Below, piece after piece: positions 1 to 9,451 of a DNA stretch of 64,000 nucleotides (positions within the stretch are counted from its first letter, which is position 1; every line of letters starts with the position of its first letter). The stretch is from positions 124,001 to 188,000 of the forward strand of contig CAWDMN010000036.1 of assembly GCA_963803155.1 (NCBI GenBank), read 5' to 3'. The position numbers and the translations under genes are program-made. Under the pieces are notes generated by a model. The model had not been told where the DNA came from, did not search any database, and saw only the letters and a list, made by a program, of their open reading frames with translations. The DNA comes from CAWDMN01 sp963803155. Lineage in GTDB: Bacteria; Acidobacteriota; Terriglobia; Versatilivoradales; Versatilivoraceae.

Positions 1-232
1 CGACAAACCATCCGCGGGCCATCACTACGCAAGGGCGGAATGAAAGCCCATGTCTTCCATCTTCCGCGTGGGCTGAGTAGATTCTTACATTCCAACCTCC
101 ATTTTTACGCTTGTGGTATACTGTGGCAACCCAATTTAGCGGGTATATGAATAGGGAATCAGTCTTTCCGGTGGAGGGGTAACACCCCAGCAAACTGAAA
201 AAAATATTGCCCGGTCTTCCCTGCTGACAAGC
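1..232. other. Region upstream of rex
   Basis: No convincing coding sequence is seen here. The stretch probably holds the 3' part of an upstream intergenic region and the promoter of rex. A canonical palindromic Rex operator (TTGTG-N8-CACAA) is not present, although TTGTG occurs once at 111-115. Confidence 0.4.
114..122 (+). promoter_or_regulatory. Possible extended -10 promoter upstream of rex
   Basis: TGGTATACT is an extended -10 element (TGn followed by TATACT). It lies about 110 bases before the rex start. No good -35 hexamer sits 16-18 bases upstream, which is tolerated for extended -10 promoters. Seen only as a motif. Confidence 0.35.
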
Positions 233-898
233 ATGAAAATTGAAAAAATTTCAGAATTCACCATTTATCGACTCTCCATATATTTGCGTTGCCTGGATCA
301 CTTGGCTTCTTCGGGAATCACCACCACATCATCAAAAGCGTTGGCCCACAAATTCCAATTGAATTCCGCGCAAATCCGAAAGGACCTGACATATTTTGGT
401 GATTTTGGAATTCGCGGCGTCGGGTATAAGGTGGATGAGCTTCGGACCCATTTGCGCAAAATCCTGGGTCTTTACAATATGCATCGAGTAGGGATTGTGG
501 GAGCGGGACATCTTGGCATGGCTTTGGCAGACTATCACGGATTCCCCTCCAATCCTTTCCAGGTTGTTGCGCTTTTTGATCGCAATCCGGCCCTGGTGGG
601 AAATCGCTCCCCGCAAGGCATTCCCATTTACCCCCTGCTCGAAATCCCCACGGTAGTGCAACGGGAAAAGATCAATATCGGTGTGCTTTGTGTCCCCGCC
701 GAAGAGGCGCAAGCGATGGCTGACTTGGTAATAAGGGCAGGTATACAAGCCATATTGAATTTTGCTCCGGTCCGCTTGAATATTGAATCTGGAGTCAAAG
801 TCAAAACCATGGACCTTTCTATGTCGTTCGAGAGCCTTTCCTATTTCTTGGTCCGGCAGCAAGCGGAATCCGTGGAGAACTCAAAAATCAAAAAATAA
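233..898 (+). CDS. rex: Redox-sensing transcriptional repressor Rex
   Basis: Rex senses the NADH/NAD+ ratio and represses fermentation and respiration genes when NADH is low. The 221-residue product has the usual family length. Residues 1-80 form the winged-helix DNA-binding domain, with the family-typical stretch SAQIRKDLTYFG around 45-56. This is followed by a Rossmann domain with the nucleotide-binding motif GAGHLG at 90-95. The start codon is ATG; no strong Shine-Dalgarno sequence is visible. ruvA follows after 40 bases, so the two may be co-transcribed. Recognition is firm; the regulon cannot be seen from here. Confidence 0.95.
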   Translation: MKIEKISEFTIYRLSIYLRCLDHLASSGITTTSSKALAHKFQLNSAQIRKDLTYFGDFGIRGVGYKVDELRTHLRKILGLYNMHRVGIVGAGHLGMALADYHGFPSNPFQVVALFDRNPALVGNRSPQGIPIYPLLEIPTVVQREKINIGVLCVPAEEAQAMADLVIRAGIQAILNFAPVRLNIESGVKVKTMDLSMSFESLSYFLVRQQAESVENSKIKK

Positions 899-938
899 CC
901 TCTCAAAAACTATTTCACGCAATTGCGAGCAAAAAAAC

Positions 939-1541
939 ATGATTGCCTACCTGGCAGGCCGGCTGTTGGAAAAGCAACCCAACCGCATCGTTGTCGATGT
1001 TCAAGGTGTGGGCTATGAAGTTCAAATCCCTCTTTCCACTTTCTATGAACTGGGGGAAGTCTCTGCGGAAACCCAGTTGCAAATTTATACACACGTCCGC
1101 GAAGATACTTTGGCGCTTTTTGGATTTAAGACCGGCCTGGAAAAGAGAGTCTTTGAACATCTCACCTCCGTATCAGGAATCGGCCCCAAATTAGCGATCA
1201 CCATTCTTTCTGGAATGAGTGTCCCTGAATTGGTGCCCGCCATCCGTCAGGGTAACGTGTCGCGGCTCGTTTCAATCCCTGGAGTGGGCAAAAAGACGGC
1301 GGAACGCCTGGTGTTGGAACTTCGTGACAAAATGGCCAAAATTGAGGGAATCAGCGTGTCTTCACCATCTGCCTTCGGCGGAATGACTCCTCACCAGGAA
1401 GATGTCATTTCGGCTTTATCCAATCTGGGTTATCCAAAGGCCGTGGCTGAGCGAGCCGTGGCAAAAGCATCGGCGGAGATTGGCCCGGAAAGCACCTTTG
1501 AAGTATTGCTGAGGAAATCGTTGCAGCTGCTTTCAAAATGA
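939..1541 (+). CDS. ruvA: Holliday junction branch migration protein RuvA
   Basis: RuvA binds four-way DNA junctions and loads the RuvB motor during recombinational repair. The ATG at 939 gives a 200-residue protein beginning MIAYLAGRLLEK, the usual RuvA N-terminus; the frame is open further upstream (to 783), but that would overlap rex and add an unrelated sequence. The order is an N-terminal OB-fold, then two helix-hairpin-helix motifs (SGIGPKLA and PGVGKKTAERL), then a C-terminal domain (about 150-200) that contacts RuvB. ruvB follows at 1620, forming the classic ruvAB pair. ruvC is not in the window. Confidence 0.96.
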   Translation: MIAYLAGRLLEKQPNRIVVDVQGVGYEVQIPLSTFYELGEVSAETQLQIYTHVREDTLALFGFKTGLEKRVFEHLTSVSGIGPKLAITILSGMSVPELVPAIRQGNVSRLVSIPGVGKKTAERLVLELRDKMAKIEGISVSSPSAFGGMTPHQEDVISALSNLGYPKAVAERAVAKASAEIGPESTFEVLLRKSLQLLSK

Positions 1542-1619
1542 TGCGGACTTTTGTTTCGCGGAGTTTTGATTGAGATGCTTCATCGCTAATAATTCTTGAG
1601 TAGTCGTCCTGCAAAATTA

Positions 1620-2657
1620 ATGGGCGCCAAAAATATGGAACACGTCGACCGAATCGTTTCTGGGATTCCCCTAAATGAAGAGCAAGGGTATGAGTTGAGC
1701 TTACGCCCGAAATATCTGCGCGAATATATTGGGCAACCACAAGTAAAAGAGAATCTGGAAATCGCGATCACCGCTGCAAAATCCCGGGGAGATGCACTCG
1801 ACCATGTGTTACTTTATGGTCCCCCAGGACTCGGCAAGACTACGCTGGCCACGGTTATCGCCAATGAGCTAGGAGTTGGCTTGAAGCTGACCTCCGGGCC
1901 CGTCATCCAGATTAAGGGTGAACTGACGGCCATCTTGACGAATCTTCAGGAGAAGGATGTGCTTTTCATCGACGAAATTCATCGTCTCGATCCTTCCATT
2001 GAAGAAATTCTTTATCCAGCCTTGGAGGACTACAAGCTAGATCTGATGATTGGCCAAGGCCCCAGCGCTCGTAGCATGACCATTCCTCTGCCCCGATTCA
2101 CTTTAATTGGAGCCACCACCCGAGCCGGGCTTATTACTGCTCCCCTTCGTTCCCGCTTTGGGATTGTTCATCGGCTGGATTTTTATTCTTTTCAGGAATT
2201 GGGTGTCATCGTCCGCCGCTCAGCCGACATCTTGAATGTGAAAATTGATTTGGAGGGATCTGAAGAAATCGCGTGCCGTTCACGCGGGACTCCCCGTGTT
2301 GCCAACCGGTTGTTGCGCCGTGTCCGCGATTACGCTCAAGTGAAGGGCGATGGGATCATCACACGCGACATCGCCCGAAAATGTCTGGCGATGCTTTCCA
2401 TCGATGAAAACGGCTTTGATGAAATGGATAAAAAGCTGCTTCGCATCATCATTGAAAAGTTTTCAGGAGGACCTGTCGGAGTTGGAACTATCGCCGCGGC
2501 GCTCAGCGAAGAGGTCGATGCCATCGAAGATATCTATGAACCCTTTTTGATTCAAACTGGTTTTTTGCAGCGAACCCCTCGCGGCCGAATGGCTACTCGT
2601 TTGTCTTATGAATTGTTTGGCCTTCCTTATCAAACAGGTCAATTGGGATTATTTTGA
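1620..2657 (+). CDS. ruvB: Holliday junction branch migration ATPase RuvB
   Basis: RuvB is the hexameric AAA+ motor that drives branch migration with RuvA. From the ATG at 1620 it has 345 residues. Walker A GPPGLGKT is at about 67-74 and Walker B DEIH at about 118-121. GATTRAG is the sensor 1 region, and a winged-helix domain lies at the C-terminus (GFLQRTPRGR). Starts are ambiguous: an in-frame TTG at 1596 and an ATG at 1635 (MEHVDRIVSG) are alternatives, and none has a strong ribosome-binding site. It sits 78 bases after ruvA. Confidence 0.95.
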   Translation: MGAKNMEHVDRIVSGIPLNEEQGYELSLRPKYLREYIGQPQVKENLEIAITAAKSRGDALDHVLLYGPPGLGKTTLATVIANELGVGLKLTSGPVIQIKGELTAILTNLQEKDVLFIDEIHRLDPSIEEILYPALEDYKLDLMIGQGPSARSMTIPLPRFTLIGATTRAGLITAPLRSRFGIVHRLDFYSFQELGVIVRRSADILNVKIDLEGSEEIACRSRGTPRVANRLLRRVRDYAQVKGDGIITRDIARKCLAMLSIDENGFDEMDKKLLRIIIEKFSGGPVGVGTIAAALSEEVDAIEDIYEPFLIQTGFLQRTPRGRMATRLSYELFGLPYQTGQLGLF

Positions 2658-3019
2658 ATTTTGCGGCTCCTAAGAAAATCCCGGCGCCAGAGACATCACA
2701 CGTCTTGTAGACCTGTGATGTCTGGAGGTTTTCATTGTCTTGTTGAGCCAGCCACGCTGGCACGTGCAACTCCTCAGAAAATCCCAACTAAGCAAGGGTG
2801 GGGCGGGTACGAATGACCGCCGTCACCTGTGCACGCTGGTTTGACAGGTGAGACTGGCCAGGCGACGTGCGGCGGGTGACTTCATCAAACACGCGCGTCC
2901 CGGTATTTTCCTCCTCTTGTTGTATAAGCCAATCTGTAGCGACTCCAGGGGAAGCAGCATCGGCAAAGAGCGGGAAGTGGGTATCCCCCCGCCTCCAGAT
3001 ATCGCATGGTTTTCAGCTC
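2658..3019. other. Intergenic region between ruvB and folK
   Basis: No supported gene. It contains one strong hairpin (2687-2725) just after ruvB. Frames opening at 2848 and 2867 only lead into folK and have no family-like sequence before residue 1 of folK. Confidence 0.5.
2687..2725 (+). terminator. Hairpin after ruvB, possible terminator
   Basis: GACATCACA (2692-2700) pairs perfectly with TGTGATGTC (2714-2722), and the outer CCA/TGG pairs extend the stem. Downstream is a short run GGTTTTCATT rather than a clean T tract. It may terminate the rex-ruvAB transcript. Confidence 0.45.
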
Positions 3020-3514
3020 ATGATAAAACAACTCCATCAGATTTATTTAAGTCTCGGTTCCAACTTGGGCGATCGAACTGATCATTTGCGGCGGGCATTG
3101 GAGGAGCTGGCAGCAGCCGGAATTCAATTTGATCGCATTTCTCCGCTCTACGAAACTGAGCCCGTTGATTTCAAAAACCAACCATGGTTCCTCAATCAAG
3201 CAGCGGCTGCCAAGACTGATATCTCCCCCTTCGAACTTTTGGATCTCTGTCTCGACGTGGAAAATCGGCTGGGACGCCGGCGGACGGACGAAAAAGGGCC
3301 GCGGTCCATTGACATCGATATTCTATTATATGACAATTTAATTCTGCAGCAACCTGCGCTGACCATTCCCCATGCTCGCCTCCATTCCCGCCGCTTTGTG
3401 TTGGTCCCTCTCGCGGCACTGGCTCCCGAGCTGGTTCATCCTGTCCTTAATCATTCAATCAGAACGTTATTGGATCATTGTGAGGACACGGCATCCGTTG
3501 TTTTGTTCCGATGA
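3020..3514 (+). CDS. folK: 2-amino-4-hydroxy-6-hydroxymethyldihydropteridine pyrophosphokinase
   Basis: HPPK transfers pyrophosphate from ATP to 6-hydroxymethyl-dihydropterin in folate synthesis. The ATG at 3020 gives 164 residues, a normal length. The N-terminus carries LSLGSNLGDR (10-19). The family signature runs from RRRTDEKGPRSIDIDIL (86-102), with the metal-binding Asp pair in DIDIL. An upstream in-frame start at 2867 would add about 50 residues unlike the family, so it was not used. No other folate genes are adjacent. Confidence 0.94.
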   Translation: MIKQLHQIYLSLGSNLGDRTDHLRRALEELAAAGIQFDRISPLYETEPVDFKNQPWFLNQAAAAKTDISPFELLDLCLDVENRLGRRRTDEKGPRSIDIDILLYDNLILQQPALTIPHARLHSRRFVLVPLAALAPELVHPVLNHSIRTLLDHCEDTASVVLFR

Positions 3515-3685
3515 ATCTGGTAGATTAAGGATGAGGAGAAGCAAAGAGGCTCCAACTCGCTTTATGCAGCGGTGCTTTCTTTCAGGCGCAAAGCCAGGTG
3601 GCTGCCTGGATCTCTGATGAGACCGGGACAGAATAAAATTCCGACGCGTCAAAATTCAATCCTATAAGACAGGAGCGTATCCCAT

Positions 3686-4540
3686 ATGAACGCTACTTCC
3701 AACGCTGAACCTTCCAAAATAACCATCCCTCTTCTCCGAGAGAAAAAGAAAAAGCAGGATACCATCTGCTGTTTAACGGCATACGACACCCTTTTTGCAA
3801 AAATCATGGATCAAGCAGGAATCGATTTGATTTTGACCGGGGATTCTCTCGGCATGACACGGCTGGGCTATTCCAGCACTCTGCCCGTTTCCATGGAGGA
3901 GATGCTGATCCATTTAAAAGCGGTGCGAAGGGGGGTTGAACGGGCTTTGTTGGTGGCGGATATGCCCTATGGTTCCTATCATGCGGGAATGAAGAAGGCG
4001 ATCGAAAATGCTCTAATCTTCATTAAAGAGGGGGGGGCGGAAGCTGTCAAGATTGAAGGCGGACGTAAACGGGCCCGTCTCGTGGAGCGGTTTTCCGAGG
4101 CGGAGATTCCAGTCATGGGTCATCTGGGATTGACCCCTCAGTCTCTTCATACCATGGGAGGGTTTAGAGTACAAGGAAGGAGTCCTGACGCCGCGGAGGA
4201 ATTAATTGAGGATGCCATAATCCTGCAACAGGCTGGCGCCTTTTCATTGGTTCTGGAAGGAATACCCGGCGAACTCGCTCATCGGATTACGAGTGAGTTG
4301 ACCATTCCAACCATTGGCATTGGAGCTGGAGTCCATTGCGATGGACAAATCCTAGTCATTGATGACATGTTGGGCCTTACAACTGGCCCCCATCCCAAAT
4401 TTGTCCGGCAATATTTGGATTTGAAAACTTTGATTTCCAATGCCCTTTCTTCTTACATGCGGGACTGCCGCTCCGGCCAATTTCCTGGAGACGCTGAAAC
4501 TTACAAGGCACATCCCGCTGCCTGTGCCCGTTTCCAATGA
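3686..4540 (+). CDS. panB: 3-methyl-2-oxobutanoate hydroxymethyltransferase
   Basis: PanB makes ketopantoate from 2-oxoisovalerate and methylene-tetrahydrofolate, the first step of pantothenate synthesis. The 284-residue TIM-barrel protein has the motifs CLTAYDTLFAKI, LTGDSLGMTRLGY and, near the C-terminus, IGIGAGVHCDGQILVIDDMLG. An AGGAG ribosome-binding site precedes the ATG. panC follows after 84 bases, the standard panBC order. folK upstream may share the transcript; it is linked to PanB through folate. Confidence 0.96.
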   Translation: MNATSNAEPSKITIPLLREKKKKQDTICCLTAYDTLFAKIMDQAGIDLILTGDSLGMTRLGYSSTLPVSMEEMLIHLKAVRRGVERALLVADMPYGSYHAGMKKAIENALIFIKEGGAEAVKIEGGRKRARLVERFSEAEIPVMGHLGLTPQSLHTMGGFRVQGRSPDAAEELIEDAIILQQAGAFSLVLEGIPGELAHRITSELTIPTIGIGAGVHCDGQILVIDDMLGLTTGPHPKFVRQYLDLKTLISNALSSYMRDCRSGQFPGDAETYKAHPAACARFQ

Positions 4541-4624
4541 ATTTGAAATGGCCAGAGCACATAATAATTCCTTTAATGACACGACCTTTCCCCCGGCAAA
4601 AGAGCGGAAATTTTTGGAGTAACG

Positions 4625-5491
4625 ATGGAAACCTTCGCAACAATAGCTGAATTCAAACGATGGCGGAACTTACATCGCAAGTCGAATGACAAAATCGGCT
4701 TGGTGCCTACCATGGGCGCTCTGCATGGGGGACACTTGAGCCTTGTGAGAAAGGCGAAACAGAATTGCAGCACCGTGGTGGTATCCATTTTCGTGAATCC
4801 CGCCCAATTTGGGCCCAATGAAGATTTGAACCGTTACCCCCGCATGAGGGAGCATGATTTGGAATTGCTCCAGACAGAATCAGTCGCTGCTGTTTTTATG
4901 CCGGAGCCTGTGGAGATGTACCCGCCTGGGTTCCACACTTATGTCACTGTTGAGGAACTAGGAGGAAGACTCTGTGGCCTCACCCGCCCCTCCCATTTCC
5001 GGGGAGTGGCGACAGTGGTCTTGAAGTTATTTAATATAGTAGAACCTCATATGGTTTTTTTCGGCCAGAAAGACGCACAGCAACTGATACTCTTGCGGCG
5101 CATGGCCAGGGATCTGAATTTGGGAATAGACATTGTGGGTTGTCCCATCGTCAGGGAAGCTGATGGATTGGCTATGAGTTCACGCAACCGATACTTAAGC
5201 GCACAGGAACGAAAGGCCGCGCTCGTTCTGTCTCAATCGCTGGAATGGGCCCGCCATCAGGTGAAGACCGGGGGAAAATCTGTCCCCTTGATTTTGCAAG
5301 AGGTGAAAAATTTGATTGCCCGCGAGCCATTTGCCCGGCTCGATTATGCGGAGGTGGTGGAGACTACCGGTCTGGAACCCATCCTCAAGCTAGATGGCCG
5401 GGAAGCGCTATTAGCCCTGGCAGTCTACGTGGGTAATACTCGATTAATCGATAATCTTTTCATCTCGAATGAAGACGGGCTGTCACCATAA
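4625..5491 (+). CDS. panC: Pantothenate synthetase
   Basis: PanC condenses pantoate with beta-alanine using ATP. The 288-residue protein shows PTMGALHGGH at 28-37, the HIGH-like ATP motif of this nucleotidyltransferase family. FVNPAQFGPNEDLNRYPR follows, then SSRNRYLS. A GGAG element lies 6 bases before the ATG. It forms an operon with panB. The source of beta-alanine (panD) is not in the window. Confidence 0.96.
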   Translation: METFATIAEFKRWRNLHRKSNDKIGLVPTMGALHGGHLSLVRKAKQNCSTVVVSIFVNPAQFGPNEDLNRYPRMREHDLELLQTESVAAVFMPEPVEMYPPGFHTYVTVEELGGRLCGLTRPSHFRGVATVVLKLFNIVEPHMVFFGQKDAQQLILLRRMARDLNLGIDIVGCPIVREADGLAMSSRNRYLSAQERKAALVLSQSLEWARHQVKTGGKSVPLILQEVKNLIAREPFARLDYAEVVETTGLEPILKLDGREALLALAVYVGNTRLIDNLFISNEDGLSP

Positions 5492-5808
5492 AAATCCCTC
5501 CTCCCCTGGACAAATTCCGATGCCCTCCGCTGCTGGCGGTTAGTTGGAATTGCGAGAGATGAAAAATTTGTCTCTGAGCTTACTGTATGCCACCCTTGAG
5601 TGAGGCATACTTTCCCTTCTGAACCATCTGGCAAATCACGCGAAGTTTCTCTTGCCAGCTGCTTGACAAGCCCTCTGCGCTATATCTTTGCCCAAAAAAA
5701 ATCTCTTCAAATCCCGTGCGAATGTGGTAATTTTATCGCTGCTTGCCTTAACCATTCCGGTTCTCTCTCTATTCGAATTTTCGACAATTTTATTTTTAAG
5801 GAGAAGCT
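5492..5808. other. Intergenic region between panC and the permease gene
   Basis: No gene seen. TTGACA occurs at 5663-5668, but no good -10 sits at 17 bases (TATATC is only 12 bases downstream), so a promoter cannot be claimed. AAGGAG just before 5809 is the ribosome-binding site of the permease gene. No purine or other known riboswitch core was recognised. Confidence 0.4.
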
Positions 5809-7167
5809 ATGGCTGATCAAATTCCGGGCTACATCCAGTCGAATGTCCCCAATCCCGCATCCAGCCGAGCGCCGTGGTATAAGAATACGGCTCCCACTTA
5901 TGCTGGAATCTTCCTCTGGTTTGTGTTTTGGAATGAAGTGGGGAAATTTGGTTTGAACGAAGCAGGCGTCGGCCCTTGTTTCATCGCGCTGCTAGTCGCG
6001 GCCCTCTTATGCCATTACCTTTTTTACCTCATTCCCGGGCTGCTCGGAATGAAGACCGGACGGCCTCTTTACATAGTGGGAACTTCCACTTTCGGCGCCA
6101 TGGGAGGCCTGCTGATGCCAGGGTTCCTCATGGGACTATTACAATTCGGCTGGCTGGGAGTCAATGTATATGCTTCCTCCAATTTGTTGGTGAGTGGACT
6201 CAATCTACCCCAGGCCACCTTCCCCATCTTGTGCATCATTTGGGGTGTCGCGGCTGCTTTTATCGGCCTAAAGGGAATCCAATATGTGGCTCGAGTGGCC
6301 ACGTACCTGCCTTTCATCCCGATCATCGTTCTGCTCACCATGTTTTTCAAGACGGGCATCGCCTTTGGAAAATTTCAACCAGTGAGCGCTGATCCGGCTG
6401 CTGCCAGCAAAGCCGCCTGGTTGCTCATGATCGGTTACGTGGTGGGCTTCTTTGCAACCGCTGGGGCCGCTGGCGTAGATTTTGGCGCCAACAGCAGGGA
6501 CGCAAGGGATGTGAAAAGGGGTGGATTGGTGGGAATTTCGCTGGCCATTGCCTTCTCCGCCGGACTCCCTCTGTTTATCATGGCCGGTGCCCATGCCTTG
6601 AGGCCAGAACTACAATCCTGGGTTGTGACAGAGATTATGGCGGATTTTCTCGGACCACAACTAGCCAGTATATTCGGCATTGCCTTGACGATTGCCGCTT
6701 TCCCTTCCGCCTGCTTCTCCTCATTTATTGCGGCCAACAGTTTTAAGACCACTCTCCCCAAAGTCAATCCCTTCATCTCGGTGGGAATCGGGGCAATTAT
6801 TAGCATCCTCATCGCAATCACTGGCTGGGCGGGCAAATTACCCGTTATGTTCGGTCTCATCGGCGCATCTTTTGGTCCCATCTGCGGGGCCATGGCCGTG
6901 GAATATTTCTTGAATGGATTCAAATGGGTTGGACCACGGGCTGGCTTTAATCTGCCCGGGTGGGCCGCCTGGCTCTGCGGATTCATCGTGGGGATTCTGC
7001 CTAATCCGGCCCTCATAGCCTGGGGGATCACCCAAAAAGGACAGTTTGCTTTTCTGGAACCTGCCCCGGTTATCGCCTTTTTTGTGGGGGCTATCGTTTA
7101 TCTGATCTTAGCCAAATTGGGATTGGAGAGCAAAGTCCTCTCCTTGGGCGCCAAAGTCTCTGAATAA
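5809..7167 (+). CDS. NCS1-family cytosine/purine permease
   Basis: A 452-residue integral membrane protein of about twelve hydrophobic segments, similar to cytosine permease CodB and purine-cytosine permeases. Family-like features are the N-terminal APWYKNTAPTYAGIFLWFVF, then GTSTFGAMGG, then QFGWLGVNVYA and the FGANSRDARDV loop. It would import a nucleobase with H+ or Na+. A perfect AAGGAG site precedes the ATG. No cytosine deaminase is adjacent, so the exact substrate is open. A strong hairpin follows the gene. Confidence 0.85.
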   Translation: MADQIPGYIQSNVPNPASSRAPWYKNTAPTYAGIFLWFVFWNEVGKFGLNEAGVGPCFIALLVAALLCHYLFYLIPGLLGMKTGRPLYIVGTSTFGAMGGLLMPGFLMGLLQFGWLGVNVYASSNLLVSGLNLPQATFPILCIIWGVAAAFIGLKGIQYVARVATYLPFIPIIVLLTMFFKTGIAFGKFQPVSADPAAASKAAWLLMIGYVVGFFATAGAAGVDFGANSRDARDVKRGGLVGISLAIAFSAGLPLFIMAGAHALRPELQSWVVTEIMADFLGPQLASIFGIALTIAAFPSACFSSFIAANSFKTTLPKVNPFISVGIGAIISILIAITGWAGKLPVMFGLIGASFGPICGAMAVEYFLNGFKWVGPRAGFNLPGWAAWLCGFIVGILPNPALIAWGITQKGQFAFLEPAPVIAFFVGAIVYLILAKLGLESKVLSLGAKVSE

Positions 7168-7247
7168 GAGTGCGCGCATCTTCGTGCCTCTTGCTGGACT
7201 GCTCAAAAGCCCGGAGAAGTCAAGCATGGCCCTAATTTCATCCCCTT

Positions 7248-7277
7248 GCCGCAGACGGAGAGAATTCCGTCTGCGGC
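7248..7277 (+). terminator. Perfect 12-bp hairpin after the permease gene
   Basis: GCCGCAGACGGA (7248-7259) and TCCGTCTGCGGC (7266-7277) form a perfect 12-bp stem with a 6-base loop. No T run follows, so it could be a transcript-stabilising 3' hairpin or an atypical terminator. Confidence 0.5.
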
Positions 7278-7450
7278 CAACGATGACCCGCTACTGCTCC
7301 TTCCGATTTAGGTTCTGCAATGATAAAATCGGCCCTGAAGGATTCAACCGCTGACTTCCAAAGCCGGGATGTTCTCCATGGAGATTCTCCCTTCGCCGAA
7401 TTGTCTTTCCTTCCTGCTTCTTCCTTGCATTATGTTAAGATTGACAACTT

Positions 7451-8386
7451 ATGAATGCCGCCATTCGATGTATCAACCTCATCAAGAGATACAACAAAGA
7501 CGTAGAAGCCGTGCGGGGTCTGGATTTGGAGATTCGCTCCGGGGAATGCTTCGGTTTGCTCGGACCTAACGGCGCCGGCAAAACCACTACTATTGAGATC
7601 TTGGAGGGGCTTCTCGAACCCACCAGTGGAACAGTGGAAATCCTGGGACTAAATTGGGGCCATCAGGATCGGGATTTACGGGAACATATCGGCATTTCTT
7701 TGCAGGAAACCAAACTGCCGGAAAAGCTGACCGTCTTAGAAGTGTTGCGCCTTTTTAGGAGCTTCTTTCAGAAGGGACACCCCCCTGATGAGGCGTTGGC
7801 TCAAGTGGAATTGAATGAAAAGGCCGATACTTGGGTTAAGAATCTGTCCGGAGGGCAAAGACAACGCTTGGCGGTGGCATGTGCTTTGGTGGGAGATCCA
7901 AAAATCCTCTTTCTTGATGAACCCACGACGGGCTTGGATCCCCAATCCCGGCGCCAACTTTGGGATATTATCCGGAAGTTCAAAAAGGATGGAGGAACGG
8001 TTTTGTTCACTACTCATTATATGGACGAAGCGGAGAGGCTGTGTGATCGCGTTGCCATCATCGATCACGGAAGAGTCATTGCCTTAGGCTCGCCGATGGA
8101 ATTAATCGCCGAGTTGGGGGGTGAACATGTGGTCGAATTCGCGCTGGAGTCTGGGGTTTTGGAGGAATTCTCTTTGGATCCTTACCGGGATTTGGCATCC
8201 GTGCAATCTGTCCGCAAAGAAGGAGAGGGCTGCTGTCTCCATGTGATTGAACCCCATCTTGCCATTCCAGCGTTGATTGCCTATTTGCAATCGGCCGGTT
8301 GGTCGCTTTCACGGCTGACGACCCGCCACGCCAGCTTGGAGGATGTTTTTGTAAAACTTACCGGAAGGCATTTGCGCGATGATTAA
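7451..8386 (+). CDS. ABC-2 type exporter, ATP-binding subunit
   Basis: A 311-residue ABC ATPase of the drug/antibiotic exporter (CcmA/DrrA-like) class. Walker A GPNGAGKT is at 38-45, signature LSGGQ at 132-136, Walker B ILFLDEPTTGLD at about 152-163, and the switch histidine lies in TTHYMDEAE. The C-terminal 80 residues are the variable extension of this class. It overlaps the next gene by 8 bases, so the two subunits are translationally coupled. The exported substrate is unknown. Confidence 0.93.
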   Translation: MNAAIRCINLIKRYNKDVEAVRGLDLEIRSGECFGLLGPNGAGKTTTIEILEGLLEPTSGTVEILGLNWGHQDRDLREHIGISLQETKLPEKLTVLEVLRLFRSFFQKGHPPDEALAQVELNEKADTWVKNLSGGQRQRLAVACALVGDPKILFLDEPTTGLDPQSRRQLWDIIRKFKKDGGTVLFTTHYMDEAERLCDRVAIIDHGRVIALGSPMELIAELGGEHVVEFALESGVLEEFSLDPYRDLASVQSVRKEGEGCCLHVIEPHLAIPALIAYLQSAGWSLSRLTTRHASLEDVFVKLTGRHLRDD

Positions 8387-9413
8387 CTGGCGATCATATG
8401 GACAACTGACACTTTGCCGCTTTCTGGAAGCCCGGCGAGAGCCTGAAGTGATTTTCTGGGTTTTCATATTCCCCATTCTGTTGGCGATGGGCCTCGGAAT
8501 CGCCTTTCGGGATCGTCCCCCTGAAAAAGTAGTAATTGCCCTTCAGGAGAATCCACAGGCCGGACTATTTCAAAGTCACCTGGCGTTGAATCCTTCCATC
8601 CAAACAGAAATTCTCTCCGAGAGAGACGCCGCGCGGGCTTTGCGCCTCGGCAAAGTAGCCATGGTGGTAATTCCTGGCAATCCGGTTCAGTATCGGTTTG
8701 ATCCAACTCGTCCCGACAGCCTCATGGCCCGCTCGATCGTCGATAATGCTTTGCAGCGTGCGGCTGGCCGACAGGATCCAGTCAAGACTAAAGATCAAAC
8801 CCTGATCGAGCCGGGGGGCCGTTATATCGATTTTCTTATCCCAGGCTTGATCGGGATGAACTTGATGGGAGGAGGGATGTGGGGAGTTGGCTTTAGCTTG
8901 GTCGATATGAGGATTAGAAAACTGCTCAAGCGCTTCATGGCCACTCCCATGCAAAAGACCGAATTCATGCTGGCCATATTCACGAGCCGTCTGTCTTTTA
9001 TGTTTGTAGAGATCTTTCTGTTGATTTTGTTTGGATATCTAGCTTTTGGGATGATAGTACAGGGTTCGATTCTCTCAATCATAATCGTGGGGTTCTTTGG
9101 CTCAATGTCGTTTTCCGGGCTCGGCCTGCTCGTAGCCAGCCGAGCAGAAAAAATTGAGACTGTGACCGGTTTGATGAACATGGTTATGCTTCCCATGTAT
9201 GTGCTTTCGGGAGTCTTTTTTTCCGCTGAACGCTTCCCTCTAATTCTCCAGCCTTTCATTCAAATACTGCCTCTTACCGCTTTGAATGACACCCTGCGCT
9301 CCGTTATTTTGGAAGGAGCCAGCCTGGCCAGCCAACTGGGCAGACTGTCTATTCTAACCGCATGGGGATTAGCGTCATTCATGCTTGCCCAGCGTTGGTT
9401 TCGATGGAGTTGA
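8379..9413 (+). CDS. ABC-2 type exporter, permease subunit
   Basis: A 344-residue membrane subunit partnering the upstream ATPase. One hydrophobic segment lies near the N-terminus (VIFWVFIFPILLAMGLGI). A soluble extracytoplasmic loop follows (about 45-145), then five hydrophobic segments with the ABC-2 typical PMYVLSGVFFSAERFP region. Layout and length match ABC-2 permeases that act as homodimers with two ATPases. The PHP gene starts almost immediately downstream. Confidence 0.9.
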   Translation: MINWRSYGQLTLCRFLEARREPEVIFWVFIFPILLAMGLGIAFRDRPPEKVVIALQENPQAGLFQSHLALNPSIQTEILSERDAARALRLGKVAMVVIPGNPVQYRFDPTRPDSLMARSIVDNALQRAAGRQDPVKTKDQTLIEPGGRYIDFLIPGLIGMNLMGGGMWGVGFSLVDMRIRKLLKRFMATPMQKTEFMLAIFTSRLSFMFVEIFLLILFGYLAFGMIVQGSILSIIIVGFFGSMSFSGLGLLVASRAEKIETVTGLMNMVMLPMYVLSGVFFSAERFPLILQPFIQILPLTALNDTLRSVILEGASLASQLGRLSILTAWGLASFMLAQRWFRWS

Positions 9414-9451
9414 TTCGATTTTTTTGCCATTCGGGCAAAACAATTTCTGAT

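Noticed and set aside
111..128. Rex operator just before rex
   Set aside because: TTGTG is present but the inverted half CACAA at the right spacing is not.
3540..3625. GCGCAAAGCC motif near 3593, resembling part of a c-di-GMP-I riboswitch before panB
   Set aside because: The consensus GGCAAACC half and the P3 stem are missing, and the following sequence does not match the GEMM tail. Chance similarity is more likely.
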